This document shows, piece by piece, positions 7,581-16,214 of a stretch of DNA of 64,000 nt (position 1 is its first letter; each line of letters opens with the position of its first letter). The translations under genes were made by a program, and so were the position numbers. This DNA is from Candidatus Thermochlorobacteriaceae bacterium (lineage in GTDB: Bacteria > Bacteroidota > Chlorobiia > Chlorobiales > Thermochlorobacteraceae), in assembly GCA_029263855.1 (NCBI GenBank), contig JAJUFC010000009.1, forward strand, positions 93,671 through 157,670, in the 5' to 3' direction. The notes under the pieces were generated by a model, which saw only the letters and a program-made list of their open reading frames with translations, was not told the origin of the DNA and made no database searches.

Positions 7581-9521
7581 TCATCCCGCAACCGTTTCCC
7601 ACTCCGCATAAAGCGTTTCCAAATCGGCTTTCAGGCTGTTGTATCGTGCAGTTTTGACTTTTGAATCCGATTGCTTGAAAAAATTTGGCGATGCCATCTC
7701 GAATTCAAGGGATTTTTTTTCAGATTCTAATTTCTCAATCTGCTTCTCGAGTTTCTCAAGTTGCTTTTTGTTCGGATTGGTTTTTGGCTGTGTGGCAATG
7801 GCTGGTTGAGCCTGCTTAGCAGGTTTAGATTGCGTCTTCTGAACCTCTTTTTGCCGCTCCAACTCGGCATGCTCTTCGGCTTCCATGCGTTTGACGAAAT
7901 CGGCGTAGCCATCAAGGAAGGTTCGCAGTTTGCCGTTTTGAACCAGCACGACTTTTTCCACCAAACTGTCAAGGAAATGCCTATCGTGCGAGACGACAAT
8001 GAGCGTGCCGTCGTAATTATCCAATGCTTCAATGAGCATTTCTTTTGAACGCATATCCAAGTGGTTTGTCGGCTCGTCGAGAATGAGAAAATTTGATGCC
8101 GTCAGAAGCATTTTGGCAAGAGCCACGCGCGACTTTTCGCCGCCCGAAAGCACGCCGATTTTTTTATTGACCGCGTCGCCTGAAAAGAGAAAACAGCCTA
8201 AAATATCTCGCACCTTCATTCGGGCTTCTGAATCAGGGGCAACCGACATCATCTCTTCCAAAATTGTGTGCTGTTGATTGAGCATTTCGGTTTGATGCTG
8301 TCCGAAAAAGGCAAGGCTGACATTGTGCCCGACATGGCGTTTGCCCTCAAAGTCAATTTCATTTGAAACAATTTTGCAGAGCGTCGATTTTCCCGCGCCG
8401 TTTGAGCCAACCAAGGCAATTCGCTCACCGCGCATGATTTCCAAATCGACGTTGTTCAAGACGGTTTTCGTGGAGTGGTCGGGCAGAGTGTAAGTTTTCG
8501 TAACGCCTTCGAGCGTGATTACCATTTTGCCCGAAGGTGCGGCTTTGGGAAATGAAAAGGCAATTTGGGTTAAATCTTCTTCGGGTGCTTCTAAGCCTTG
8601 TTGAAGTTTTTGAATCATTTTCATGCGGCTTTGCGCCTGCGTGGCTTTGGTGGCTTTGGCTTTGAAGCGGTCGACGAATTTCTGCAAGTGCGAAATTTGC
8701 TTGAGCTTGTTTTCATATTCCGCCATCAATATCTCGTAGCGTTCTGCCTTTTGCTGTTCGTAGTAAGAGTAATTGCCTTTGTATTCGGTGATGCGTTTGA
8801 AACTGATTTCAAGCGTTTTCTTTGTGAGTTTATCGAGGAAGTAACGGTCGTGCGAAATGATGATGTAAGAGCCCGAATAAGCGAGCAAATAGTTTTCAAG
8901 CCAGCGGAGCGAATCCATATCGAGGTGATTCGTTGGCTCGTCGAGCAAGAGCAGAGTGTTGTTTTGAAGAAGCAGTTTTGTAATCAAAAGCCGCATTTGC
9001 CAGCCGCCTGAAAACTCTTTTACCTTTTTATGAAAATCGTCTCGCGAGAAGCCTAATCCTGACAAGACTTTTTCGGCGTCGGCTTGCATGCGATAGCCGC
9101 CGAGATGCTCGAAGTCGTGCGTGGCATCGGTGAATTTCTCGATGAGTGTGTGGTAGGCATCGCTTTCGTGGTCGATGGGCAAGGCGAGTTCTTTTTCCAT
9201 GCGCTCGAGGTCTTGCGAGAGTTGGAAGAGCCGCTCGTTGGCTTGCATGGCATATTGCAAGGCGGTTTTCTCGAGGTCGCCCTCGAAGGAAATTTCTTGC
9301 GGCAGGTAGCCGATTGTGGTCGAGGAAGATTTCATCACTTGCCCTGTGTGGTGCAAGGTTTGCGCGGGCATTTGTCCTGCGATGAACTTCATCAAGGTGG
9401 ATTTGCCGGTGCCGTTCAAACCGACGAGCGCGACTTTTTCGTCATCTCCAATTCGAAACGATGAATCAATCAAGAGTTCCTTTGTGCCAATCGTCAGCGA
9501 AAGGTTGCGTGCTTCAAGCAT
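7581..9521 (-). CDS. ABC-F family ATPase, Uup-like
   Basis: Soluble tandem-ATPase protein acting on the ribosome or in DNA metabolism rather than in transport. Two nucleotide-binding domains are seen, with Walker A GLNGTGKST and GSNGAGKST, signatures FSGGWQMRL and LSGGEKSRV, and Walker B LLLLDEPTNHLD and FLILDEPTNHLD. The linker is Lys/Arg/Gln-rich. The C-terminal extension (about residues 545-646) is a charged coiled coil, the Uup-type DNA/RNA-binding tail. The start MLEARNLSLTIG at 9521 gives a standard N-terminus. It is divergent from the second ABC-F gene, with 155 bases between them. Confidence 0.9.
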   Translation of the reverse strand: MLEARNLSLTIGTKELLIDSSFRIGDDEKVALVGLNGTGKSTLMKFIAGQMPAQTLHHTGQVMKSSSTTIGYLPQEISFEGDLEKTALQYAMQANERLFQLSQDLERMEKELALPIDHESDAYHTLIEKFTDATHDFEHLGGYRMQADAEKVLSGLGFSRDDFHKKVKEFSGGWQMRLLITKLLLQNNTLLLLDEPTNHLDMDSLRWLENYLLAYSGSYIIISHDRYFLDKLTKKTLEISFKRITEYKGNYSYYEQQKAERYEILMAEYENKLKQISHLQKFVDRFKAKATKATQAQSRMKMIQKLQQGLEAPEEDLTQIAFSFPKAAPSGKMVITLEGVTKTYTLPDHSTKTVLNNVDLEIMRGERIALVGSNGAGKSTLCKIVSNEIDFEGKRHVGHNVSLAFFGQHQTEMLNQQHTILEEMMSVAPDSEARMKVRDILGCFLFSGDAVNKKIGVLSGGEKSRVALAKMLLTASNFLILDEPTNHLDMRSKEMLIEALDNYDGTLIVVSHDRHFLDSLVEKVVLVQNGKLRTFLDGYADFVKRMEAEEHAELERQKEVQKTQSKPAKQAQPAIATQPKTNPNKKQLEKLEKQIEKLESEKKSLEFEMASPNFFKQSDSKVKTARYNSLKADLETLYAEWETVAG

Positions 9522-9676
9522 ATCAAGAAAGTGATTTTGAAAACTGCGAAGATACAATAAATCTCGAAGAATGTCTCCGAAACCCTTTTTGCTCTTGAAA
9601 GGATTCAGAGGCTTTGGCGTATATTTGCGTTCTTCGTTGGGACGCTATCACACAAAACAGCATTATTTTTTCAAGT

Positions 9677-11305
9677 ATGATTACGGTTTCAGGTGTCAGC
9701 AAATCGTTTGGCGGGCGCATGCTTTTCGAGAATGTGAATGTTCAATTTACACCGGGCAAACGCTACGGCTTAACAGGACCAAACGGCGCGGGAAAATCGA
9801 CGTTCATGAAAATTCTTCAAGGCGATGAAGAACCCACCAGCGGCACAGTGAGCGTTCCCCAAAAAATTGGGATTCTTCGTCAAGACCAATTTCGCTACGA
9901 TAACTACCGCATCATCGACACCGTTTTGATGGGCAACCCAACGCTATGGGCGGCACTCGAAGAGCGTGAGCGTCTTTACGCCGAACCGAACCTCACCGAC
10001 GAAATGGGCGTGCGACTTGGCGAATTAGAAGGCATTATCGCTGATGAAAACGGCTACGTCGCTGAACAGCAGGCCGCCGAACTTTTGGAGGGCATTGGCA
10101 TTCCCGAAGCCCAACACACGAACTTAATGAACAGCCTTCCGACCGACCTAAAATTCCGCGTCCTGCTTGCGCAAGCCTTGTTCGGCGACCCCGACGCACT
10201 CTTGCTCGACGAACCGACAAACTACTTAGACTTGCAATCCATTCATTGGCTCGAGGAAAATCTCAAAGCCTATAACGGCACACTGATTGTCATTTCGCAC
10301 GACCGACATTTTCTCAATTCCGTTTGCACACACATTGCCGATATTGATTACGAAACGGTCATCATCTACACCGGCAATTACGACGAGATGGTGGCAACGA
10401 AAATTCAAGGGCGCGAAAAAATCGAAGCCGAAAATCGCGAAAAGCAAAAGAAGATTGCGCAACTGCAAGATTTCGTCGCACGATTCGGCGCAGGCACGCG
10501 CTCGAGCCAAACTCAATCGCGCCTCAAAGAAATCAAACGACTTGAACCAACGGAACTCAAAAAATCTAACATTCAACGCCCCTATATTCGTTTTGAGGTC
10601 AAGCGTCCATCAGGCAAAGAAGTCGCAACCTTGAAATCGCTTTCCAAGTCGTATCCGCAAACTGACGGCACGACTTTACACGTGATTAAAAATTTTTCAA
10701 TGACGATTGGACGCGATGAAAAAATCGCGGTCATTGGCAACAATGGCGTGGGCAAAACGACGCTTCTTTCGATGATTGCAGGCGAACTCAACCCTGATGC
10801 GGGCACGGTCGTCCTTCGCCCCGAAGTCTCAATGGGATATTTTCCGCAAGATTACAAAAAGGGAATCAACCCTGGTGTAACGGCATTTGAGTGGCTTCAA
10901 AGTTTTGCAACCGACGAGGGCACGGAGGTTTTGCGTGGGCTTTTAGGGCGCATGCTTTTCAGCGGTGAATCGGCTTTGAAACAAACTGACACGCTCTCGG
11001 GCGGCGAATCGGCGCGGCTCATTATGGCAAAGTTGATGCTCGAGCAAAATAACTTTTTGGTGATGGACGAGCCAACGAACCATTTGGATTTAGAATCCGT
11101 CAGCGCACTTGCCGACGCGCTCGAACGCTTCAAAGGCACCGTCATTTTTGTCAGCCACGACCGCGACCTCGTCAGCCAAGTTGCCACGCGCATCATCGCC
11201 ATGACGAGCGACGGCATTGCCGATTTCGCAGGCACTTACGACGAATATCTCGACGCACTCGAAAGCGGCAAACCCAGCGCAAAGCCGAAGTTCCTCGTCG
11301 CCTGA
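9677..11305 (+). CDS. ABC-F family ATPase, YbiT-like
   Basis: Second ABC-F translation-factor-like ATPase, 542 residues. It has two ATPase domains with Walker A GPNGAGKST and GNNGVGKTT, a clear second signature LSGGESARL, and Walker B LLLDEPTNYLD and FLVMDEPTNHLD. The first signature position is degenerate (SLPTDLKFRVLLAQAL instead of LSGG). That departure is seen in this subgroup, where YbiT-like proteins carry a weakened first signature. The ATG at 9677 begins MITVSGVSKSFGG; the upstream extension is not family-like. It lacks the long Uup-type coiled-coil tail. Confidence 0.9.
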   Translation: MITVSGVSKSFGGRMLFENVNVQFTPGKRYGLTGPNGAGKSTFMKILQGDEEPTSGTVSVPQKIGILRQDQFRYDNYRIIDTVLMGNPTLWAALEERERLYAEPNLTDEMGVRLGELEGIIADENGYVAEQQAAELLEGIGIPEAQHTNLMNSLPTDLKFRVLLAQALFGDPDALLLDEPTNYLDLQSIHWLEENLKAYNGTLIVISHDRHFLNSVCTHIADIDYETVIIYTGNYDEMVATKIQGREKIEAENREKQKKIAQLQDFVARFGAGTRSSQTQSRLKEIKRLEPTELKKSNIQRPYIRFEVKRPSGKEVATLKSLSKSYPQTDGTTLHVIKNFSMTIGRDEKIAVIGNNGVGKTTLLSMIAGELNPDAGTVVLRPEVSMGYFPQDYKKGINPGVTAFEWLQSFATDEGTEVLRGLLGRMLFSGESALKQTDTLSGGESARLIMAKLMLEQNNFLVMDEPTNHLDLESVSALADALERFKGTVIFVSHDRDLVSQVATRIIAMTSDGIADFAGTYDEYLDALESGKPSAKPKFLVA

Positions 11306-11402
11306 TTCGTCATCTTGCTGTTATCAAATTGTTTTGCTTGCCGCACCGAACAGAGATTTATCGTAGTTTTCCGATGTTTTGCCAAACCATGCCAACTCGA
11401 CC

Positions 11403-13118
11403 ATGACAAAAAACTTACTTCTGGCGATTCTGCTCATTCAAGTTTCTGCCGTTCAAGCGCAATCGTTTCAGAACAACGCGATTACGCTTTCAACAACCCT
11501 TTTAGACTTTGACCTCGACGGCGATACCACACTTGCCAACCGAAAAGACAGCCTTTCGCTCTGGATTTACAACGGGCTAACGCAATCCATCTCCATTACC
11601 GATGTCAATTTTGCTGATAGCATTTTCACGGCAAGCGATACGGTGTTGAGCGTTGCTGCAGGCGACAGCACACGACTTTGGATTCGCTTCTTGACCAATC
11701 AAAATGTTACTTGGCGCGATGTCGGCATTGTTGAAACAAGCACACACGGCGCGCTCGCGTTTCAAGTGAAGGCGACCGCTCGATATGGCTACACAGGCAC
11801 AGACGCACGCTATCGCCCGACGCAAAATCTTTGGGGAAGCGCGCTCAAAGCACAACTGAAAACGATTTCCTCCACAGGTTTTGTGCAAGTCGGTTACAGC
11901 AATCGTCTTCCGATGTTTACGGTGATTGACAACTGGCGCGTGAATGGACGCGGCTCGGCAGTTGATAAAGTTGAATGCGTCTACACGGGCAGGACGATTG
12001 AAAATTTTCCGTTTAGCACGTCGACCCTCGCCAACGCGCCTTGGAACTTCAACACCGAACATACATGGCCTCAAAGCCGATTCAGCCAAAATGAGCCGAT
12101 GCGCTCCGATTTCCATCATCTCTTTCCAACCGACGTTGCCGAAAACGCACGCCGTTCCGACTTTCCGTTCGACATTGTAGCCAATGCCACGAACATCAAC
12201 GGCGGCTCAAAGTTTGGCACAAACGCACAAGGCAGAACGGTCTATGAACCGCGAGATTTTCACAAGGGAAGAGTAGCGCGCGCGATGCTTTATTTCGTAA
12301 CGCGCTATCAAGACTTCGGCAATTTTTGGAGCGAGAACGGCGTCAATCAAGAAGCCGCGTTCCGCTTGTGGAATCGTCAATTCCCGCCCGATAGCATTGA
12401 CATTCGGCGCAACAATGCGATTCAAACATATCAAAACAACCGCAACCCATTTATCGACCACCCCGAATTTGTCGAGCGCATTGCCGCTTTCACGGGCAAC
12501 GCCGATTTTCCAACCGCACCTGAAGTCGCCATTGCGCCGCTCACCTTCAACTTCGGAACGGTGTCGGTTGGCGACAGTGCCGACTTTCGCTTCGTGGTTG
12601 CCAATCAAGGCTCCGCAAACTTGACGGTCTCTATTTCTGCACCACCGACGGATTTCACTCTGCTCAACGCGCCAACAATACTTTCTCCTAAAACTTTTTC
12701 TGCGGTCTCGCTTCGATTTAAGCCGACAACCGCACGCACCTTCTCCGAAACCATCACGGTTGCCTCCAACGATGCCGACGAGCCGATTACAACCATTGCC
12801 ATTTCAGGCACAAGCACCCTGACCGCAAAGCCGATGGCACAAAAGCCCGACGCTTTTATGCTCGAGCAAAACTATCCGAACCCGTTCAATCCAACAACAA
12901 TTATCACTTATCGCCTTGCGCGCACAAGCACCGTTCAACTTGAAGTCTTTGACATATTGGGAAGAAAACTTGTAACGCTTGTCAATACGAAGCAAAGCGC
13001 AGGGTCACATTCTTTCGCCTTTAATGCCGCGCACCTTAACCTTTCAAGCGGGGTGTATTTTTATCGGTTGAATACAGGCGAATTTACGGCAACAAAAAAA
13101 ATGATGCTCGCCAAATAA
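11403..13118 (+). CDS. Secreted endonuclease I family protein with T9SS sorting domain
   Basis: Likely extracellular nuclease. A signal peptide starts at the ATG at 11403 (NLLLAILLIQVSAVQAQ). A beta-sandwich domain of about 110 residues follows, then the endonuclease I core with NTEHTWPQSRF and MRSDFHHLFPTD, the metal- and DNA-binding His/Asn region near residues 215-245. A second Ig-like/choice-of-anchor domain (LTFNFGTVSVGDSADF) follows. The protein ends with a T9SS C-terminal domain (LEQNYPNPFNPTT and a final KKMMLAK). The family's usual job is degrading extracellular DNA for nutrients. It ends one base before the next start. Confidence 0.92.
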   Translation: MTKNLLLAILLIQVSAVQAQSFQNNAITLSTTLLDFDLDGDTTLANRKDSLSLWIYNGLTQSISITDVNFADSIFTASDTVLSVAAGDSTRLWIRFLTNQNVTWRDVGIVETSTHGALAFQVKATARYGYTGTDARYRPTQNLWGSALKAQLKTISSTGFVQVGYSNRLPMFTVIDNWRVNGRGSAVDKVECVYTGRTIENFPFSTSTLANAPWNFNTEHTWPQSRFSQNEPMRSDFHHLFPTDVAENARRSDFPFDIVANATNINGGSKFGTNAQGRTVYEPRDFHKGRVARAMLYFVTRYQDFGNFWSENGVNQEAAFRLWNRQFPPDSIDIRRNNAIQTYQNNRNPFIDHPEFVERIAAFTGNADFPTAPEVAIAPLTFNFGTVSVGDSADFRFVVANQGSANLTVSISAPPTDFTLLNAPTILSPKTFSAVSLRFKPTTARTFSETITVASNDADEPITTIAISGTSTLTAKPMAQKPDAFMLEQNYPNPFNPTTIITYRLARTSTVQLEVFDILGRKLVTLVNTKQSAGSHSFAFNAAHLNLSSGVYFYRLNTGEFTATKKMMLAK

Positions 13119-13119
13119 G

Positions 13120-14016
13120 ATGAAACGCTACTTCTTGCCGCTTAAAATTTTGCTCTCGCTGGTACTCTTGGGCGTGCTTTTTTCAAAAGTGAATCTTGAC
13201 GCCGTTCTTCAAGCCTTTGTGAAGATTGACTATCGCCTTGCGTGGACTGCCATCGCACTTGTGCCTGTTAGTTTCTTGTTGGAATCACTCAAATGGAAAG
13301 TTTTGATTAGCCGACAAGATTCGCAGACGAGTTTGTTCGATGCCCTTCAATCGGTGCTGATTGGCACGGCGGGCGCGATTACCACGCCGCTTCACATTGG
13401 CAAATATGCCGCGCAAATGTTCTTCCACGCCGAAGTGCCTCGCGCACGTTTGCTCGCGCTCGTTTTCATCAACGGACAAATTCTCGGCGTTTTCACTTTG
13501 CTTTTTGGTTTGGCATCGCTCGCTTACTTTTTCCATCTTACACATCACCAAAATCTCGCTCTGGTTTTTCTTTGGCTTTTCCTTTTCGCACTGCTTTTGT
13601 TAGTGGGTTTGATTTGGGTTTCAAAATCGCGCTTCCCGTTTCCTGAAAAGTTAAATTTCCTGTTGGATTATACATCGGACGAGTGGCGCAAAGCCTTGCT
13701 TTATGGCTTTTTGCGACACATGGTTTCCACCGTTCAATTTTGCTTGCTCATCAATGCGTGTTTGGAAAGTATGCCGATGCCGTTTGAACAAGCATTTGTG
13801 GCGGTCTCGTCGGTATGGCTTGCGAAAGCCGTTGTGCCTTTTTTCATCGGCGATTTAGGCTTGCGCGAAGCGACGGCGGCATATTTCATTTCTGCACTTG
13901 GCTATTCGGCGGAAGCAGGCATTGCCGCCTCGCTCTTGATTTTTACGATGAACTTGCTTGTGCCCGCGCTGATTGGACTTGCCGTTATTCCTAAACTTCG
14001 CTTTTCAACGCCGTGA
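13120..14016 (+). CDS. Lysylphosphatidylglycerol synthase transmembrane-region family protein (UPF0104)
   Basis: Polytopic membrane protein of 298 residues with seven or eight hydrophobic segments, related to the membrane half of MprF but without the aminoacyl-transferase half. The family hallmark IGDLGLREATA is visible near residue 245. Members often sit beside glycosyltransferases and are thought to move or modify lipids; the substrate here is unknown. It starts one base after the endonuclease stop. Its TGA overlaps the GTG start of the next glycosyltransferase, so the pair is probably coupled. Confidence 0.85.
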   Translation: MKRYFLPLKILLSLVLLGVLFSKVNLDAVLQAFVKIDYRLAWTAIALVPVSFLLESLKWKVLISRQDSQTSLFDALQSVLIGTAGAITTPLHIGKYAAQMFFHAEVPRARLLALVFINGQILGVFTLLFGLASLAYFFHLTHHQNLALVFLWLFLFALLLLVGLIWVSKSRFPFPEKLNFLLDYTSDEWRKALLYGFLRHMVSTVQFCLLINACLESMPMPFEQAFVAVSSVWLAKAVVPFFIGDLGLREATAAYFISALGYSAEAGIAASLLIFTMNLLVPALIGLAVIPKLRFSTP

Positions 14017-15134
14017 GCGTTTTCTTCTTTCTTTTTCTCCTCTCACTCTTTGTGTATGTGAGTTTTGTTGTTTGGATTTTATTCGGATTTCGGAAACTCG
14101 ACTCCGCAGAAACTCCAAACATCAGTATGTCGCCGCCGACGGTCTCCGTTGTGATTGCAGCACGCAACGAAGCACAGTTTATCGCCACTTGCTTACGAAG
14201 CCTTGCCGCGCAAACACTCGCTCCGCTTGAAATTATCCTGATTGACGATGCCTCCGACGACGACACTGCGCAACTCGCACTTGCGCAAACCCTCGGCTGT
14301 TTGACTTTGATTCGCAACGAAACGCCTATCGGAAAAAAACCGTCGCTTGCCAAAGGCATTGCCGTCGCAAAAGGCGATGTGATTGCCTGCACTGATGCCG
14401 ATTGCCTCGCACCGCCCACTTGGATTGAAGAGCTTAGCAAAGCCTTTTCGGATTCATCGCTTGGGTTTCTCTCAATGCCTGTTCTTTATCACGGCGAAAA
14501 AAATCTCTTTGCGAAATCTCAATCGCTCGATTTTCTCTCGCTTGTTGCTATTGGCGGCGCACTCATTAAACTGGGAAAACCTGCCATTTGCAACGGTGCA
14601 AATATCGCCTATCGCCGCAAGTTGTTTTTTGAGACGGGCGGTTTCGGAAAAATCAAACTGGCATCGGGCGATGACGAAGCCGTTATGCGAAACATCTTCC
14701 GAGCCGGTTATCGAGTTGATTTCTTGGCGTCGGAACGAACGACCGTGAAAACATTACCGGTTGCAACGCTTCGCGAGTTTCTCAAACAGCGAATCCGTTG
14801 GGCATCGAAAGGCACGGCTTACGGCGATGTCTCACTGATTTTTCTTCTCGCACTTGCTTTGATTTATGCCTTCAATCTTGCGCTCTTCCTTGCGCCTGTA
14901 TGGGCGTGGCTTGGAAATTTATGGCGCATTGCGCTTACTTCGTTTCTCATCAAATTCGGCGTGGATTGCTTCGCCGTTTGGCAGATGACCAAGCAGTTCG
15001 GACGCACAGACTTGCGGCGCGTCTTTTTTGTGGCGGAGTTGTTGCAGATTTTTTATGTTGCACTTACGCCGCTTTTAGCAGAACTGCTCAAACTTGGAAA
15101 GGGCTACGAATGGAAAGGCGTGAATCGAAAATAA
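14013..15134 (+). CDS. Membrane-anchored GT2 glycosyltransferase
   Basis: Family 2 inverting sugar transferase acting at the cytoplasmic face. An N-terminal membrane helix is followed by a GT-A domain: VSVVIAARNEA, IDDASDDD, the metal-binding DAD (CTDADC), the acid motif GDDEAV, and QRIRW near residue 265, the Q/RxxRW motif of processive enzymes. Two or three C-terminal membrane segments follow. The start is a GTG at 14013 overlapping the previous stop by 4 bases. A second, similar enzyme lies at 16215. The substrate cannot be deduced. Confidence 0.9.
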   Translation: MSVFFFLFLLSLFVYVSFVVWILFGFRKLDSAETPNISMSPPTVSVVIAARNEAQFIATCLRSLAAQTLAPLEIILIDDASDDDTAQLALAQTLGCLTLIRNETPIGKKPSLAKGIAVAKGDVIACTDADCLAPPTWIEELSKAFSDSSLGFLSMPVLYHGEKNLFAKSQSLDFLSLVAIGGALIKLGKPAICNGANIAYRRKLFFETGGFGKIKLASGDDEAVMRNIFRAGYRVDFLASERTTVKTLPVATLREFLKQRIRWASKGTAYGDVSLIFLLALALIYAFNLALFLAPVWAWLGNLWRIALTSFLIKFGVDCFAVWQMTKQFGRTDLRRVFFVAELLQIFYVALTPLLAELLKLGKGYEWKGVNRK

Positions 15135-15328
15135 CGGTTGTCCGAAAAGTTAATCAAACACTCGACTCCGAAAACGATGCGCCACTGCCGCCTGAAATTG
15201 CACTTAGCATGATGTGGCAACTGACCTGTAACGCATGGGCATTTATGCCCGACTCCGAACAGCCCGATGACTCAATTGATTCGAGACATCAGAGATTTTC
15301 TCGCGTGTTTAAGCACCGCACACGTTGA
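15110..15328 (+). CDS. Small protein (72 aa) of the type found upstream of minimal nucleotidyltransferases
   Basis: Starts at the ATG at 15110, inside the end of the glycosyltransferase, and ends at 15328, inside the nucleotidyltransferase remnant. The N-terminus MERRESKITVVRK, the middle MMWQLTCNAWAFM and the end SRHQRFSRVFKHR match, as I recall them, short proteins often encoded just before DUF6036-type nucleotidyltransferases in cyanobacteria and relatives. That pairing suggests a toxin-antitoxin-like or two-part module, but no function is known to me. The frame is intact although its partner is broken, so it may be an orphan. Confidence 0.6.
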   Translation: MERRESKITVVRKVNQTLDSENDAPLPPEIALSMMWQLTCNAWAFMPDSEQPDDSIDSRHQRFSRVFKHRTR

Positions 15329-15580
15329 GTATTTGGTTGTTGGTGCGTATTCATTAGCCGCTCATGGCTTTGCGTTGCGCCGAATCGAATTGATTTGCTC
15401 ACCAGCATTGACGGCGTGCGCTTTGATGAGGCTTGGCAAAATAAAGTTCAGATAACCATTGATGGCGTGCCCGTGTTTGTGCTCTCAAAAGAGGACTTGC
15501 TTAAAAATAAACTTGCAGTCGGACGCGATAAAGACCAGAGTGATATTCGATGGCTGATGAAACAACTCGGAAAATCCTAA
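15267..15580 (+). pseudogene. Nucleotidyltransferase (DUF6036-like) remnant with internal deletion and frameshift
   Basis: Two pieces of one gene lie in different frames. The first (ATG 15267) reads MTQLIRDIRDFL then HVEYLVVGAYSLAAHGFA, a typical start of minimal nucleotidyltransferases. The second, in frame with 15380, reads VAPNRIDLLTSIDGV then FDEAW and LSKEDLLKNKLAVGRDKDQSD, the typical end. The join lies in the short GCGTTGCG stretch at 15372-15379. The central segment that would carry the catalytic Asp motif (roughly 45-60 residues, judged from memory of the family) is missing. The product would be inactive. The next gene starts immediately after the TAA at 15580. Confidence 0.82.
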
Positions 15581-16213
15581 ATGCAACGCGGCATGTTCTA
15601 CCCAAAGCGCGTTCCAAAATTTATTGATGCCCTCTTTCCACAGTGTTTGTGGCGAAAAGCGGACGACGCGCTCTACCTCACCGTCGATGATTCGCCCTCG
15701 CCTCACACGCCCGAACTGCTTGAAATTTTAGCGCGACACCATGTTAAAGCCACATTTTTCCTGATTGGAAAACAGATTGAACGCTATCCTGATTATGCCA
15801 ACGCGATTGTTCAGCAGGGGCATCGCATTGGCAATCACTCTTATTCGCACACGCGAAATTTGCAAGAATCCTTTTTTCATGATGAAGTTGTCCGAACAGA
15901 GCAAATCCTATCGGCACTGTGCGACTCTTGCACGGCACGTCAGTCGCTGTTTCGTTTTCCTTACGGAAGGTTTAACTTTGTATCGCTTCGAGTCTTGTCC
16001 GAATTAAACATTCAACCAATTATGTGGTCGCTTCTTACAGCAGATTTTGACGCACAGGTCTCGAATAAAACGGTTTTGAACTTACTCCGCTCGGCAACTG
16101 CGGGCGACATTGTGCTGATGCACGATAACGAGAAGTCAATTCAAAAACTGCGCGCCGTTTTGCCGATTGCGCTTGGTGAACTTTCAAGGCGTTTTTCATT
16201 TAACCTTTTGTGA
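15581..16213 (+). CDS. Polysaccharide deacetylase family protein (NodB-like)
   Basis: Carbohydrate esterase family 4-type fold of 210 residues, removing acetyl groups from a glycan or lipid-linked sugar. Visible motifs are LTVDDSPSPHTPE (Asp pair, metal and base), HSYSH (metal-binding HxxxH), FRFPYGRFN (groove) and VLMHDNE (second His). The first motif has SP where TFDDGP is usual, so activity is likely but not certain. No signal peptide is seen, placing it in the cytoplasm like ArnD-type or BshB-unrelated enzymes. It stands between two GT2 enzymes in one operon. Confidence 0.87.
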   Translation: MQRGMFYPKRVPKFIDALFPQCLWRKADDALYLTVDDSPSPHTPELLEILARHHVKATFFLIGKQIERYPDYANAIVQQGHRIGNHSYSHTRNLQESFFHDEVVRTEQILSALCDSCTARQSLFRFPYGRFNFVSLRVLSELNIQPIMWSLLTADFDAQVSNKTVLNLLRSATAGDIVLMHDNEKSIQKLRAVLPIALGELSRRFSFNLL

Positions 16214-16214
16214 T

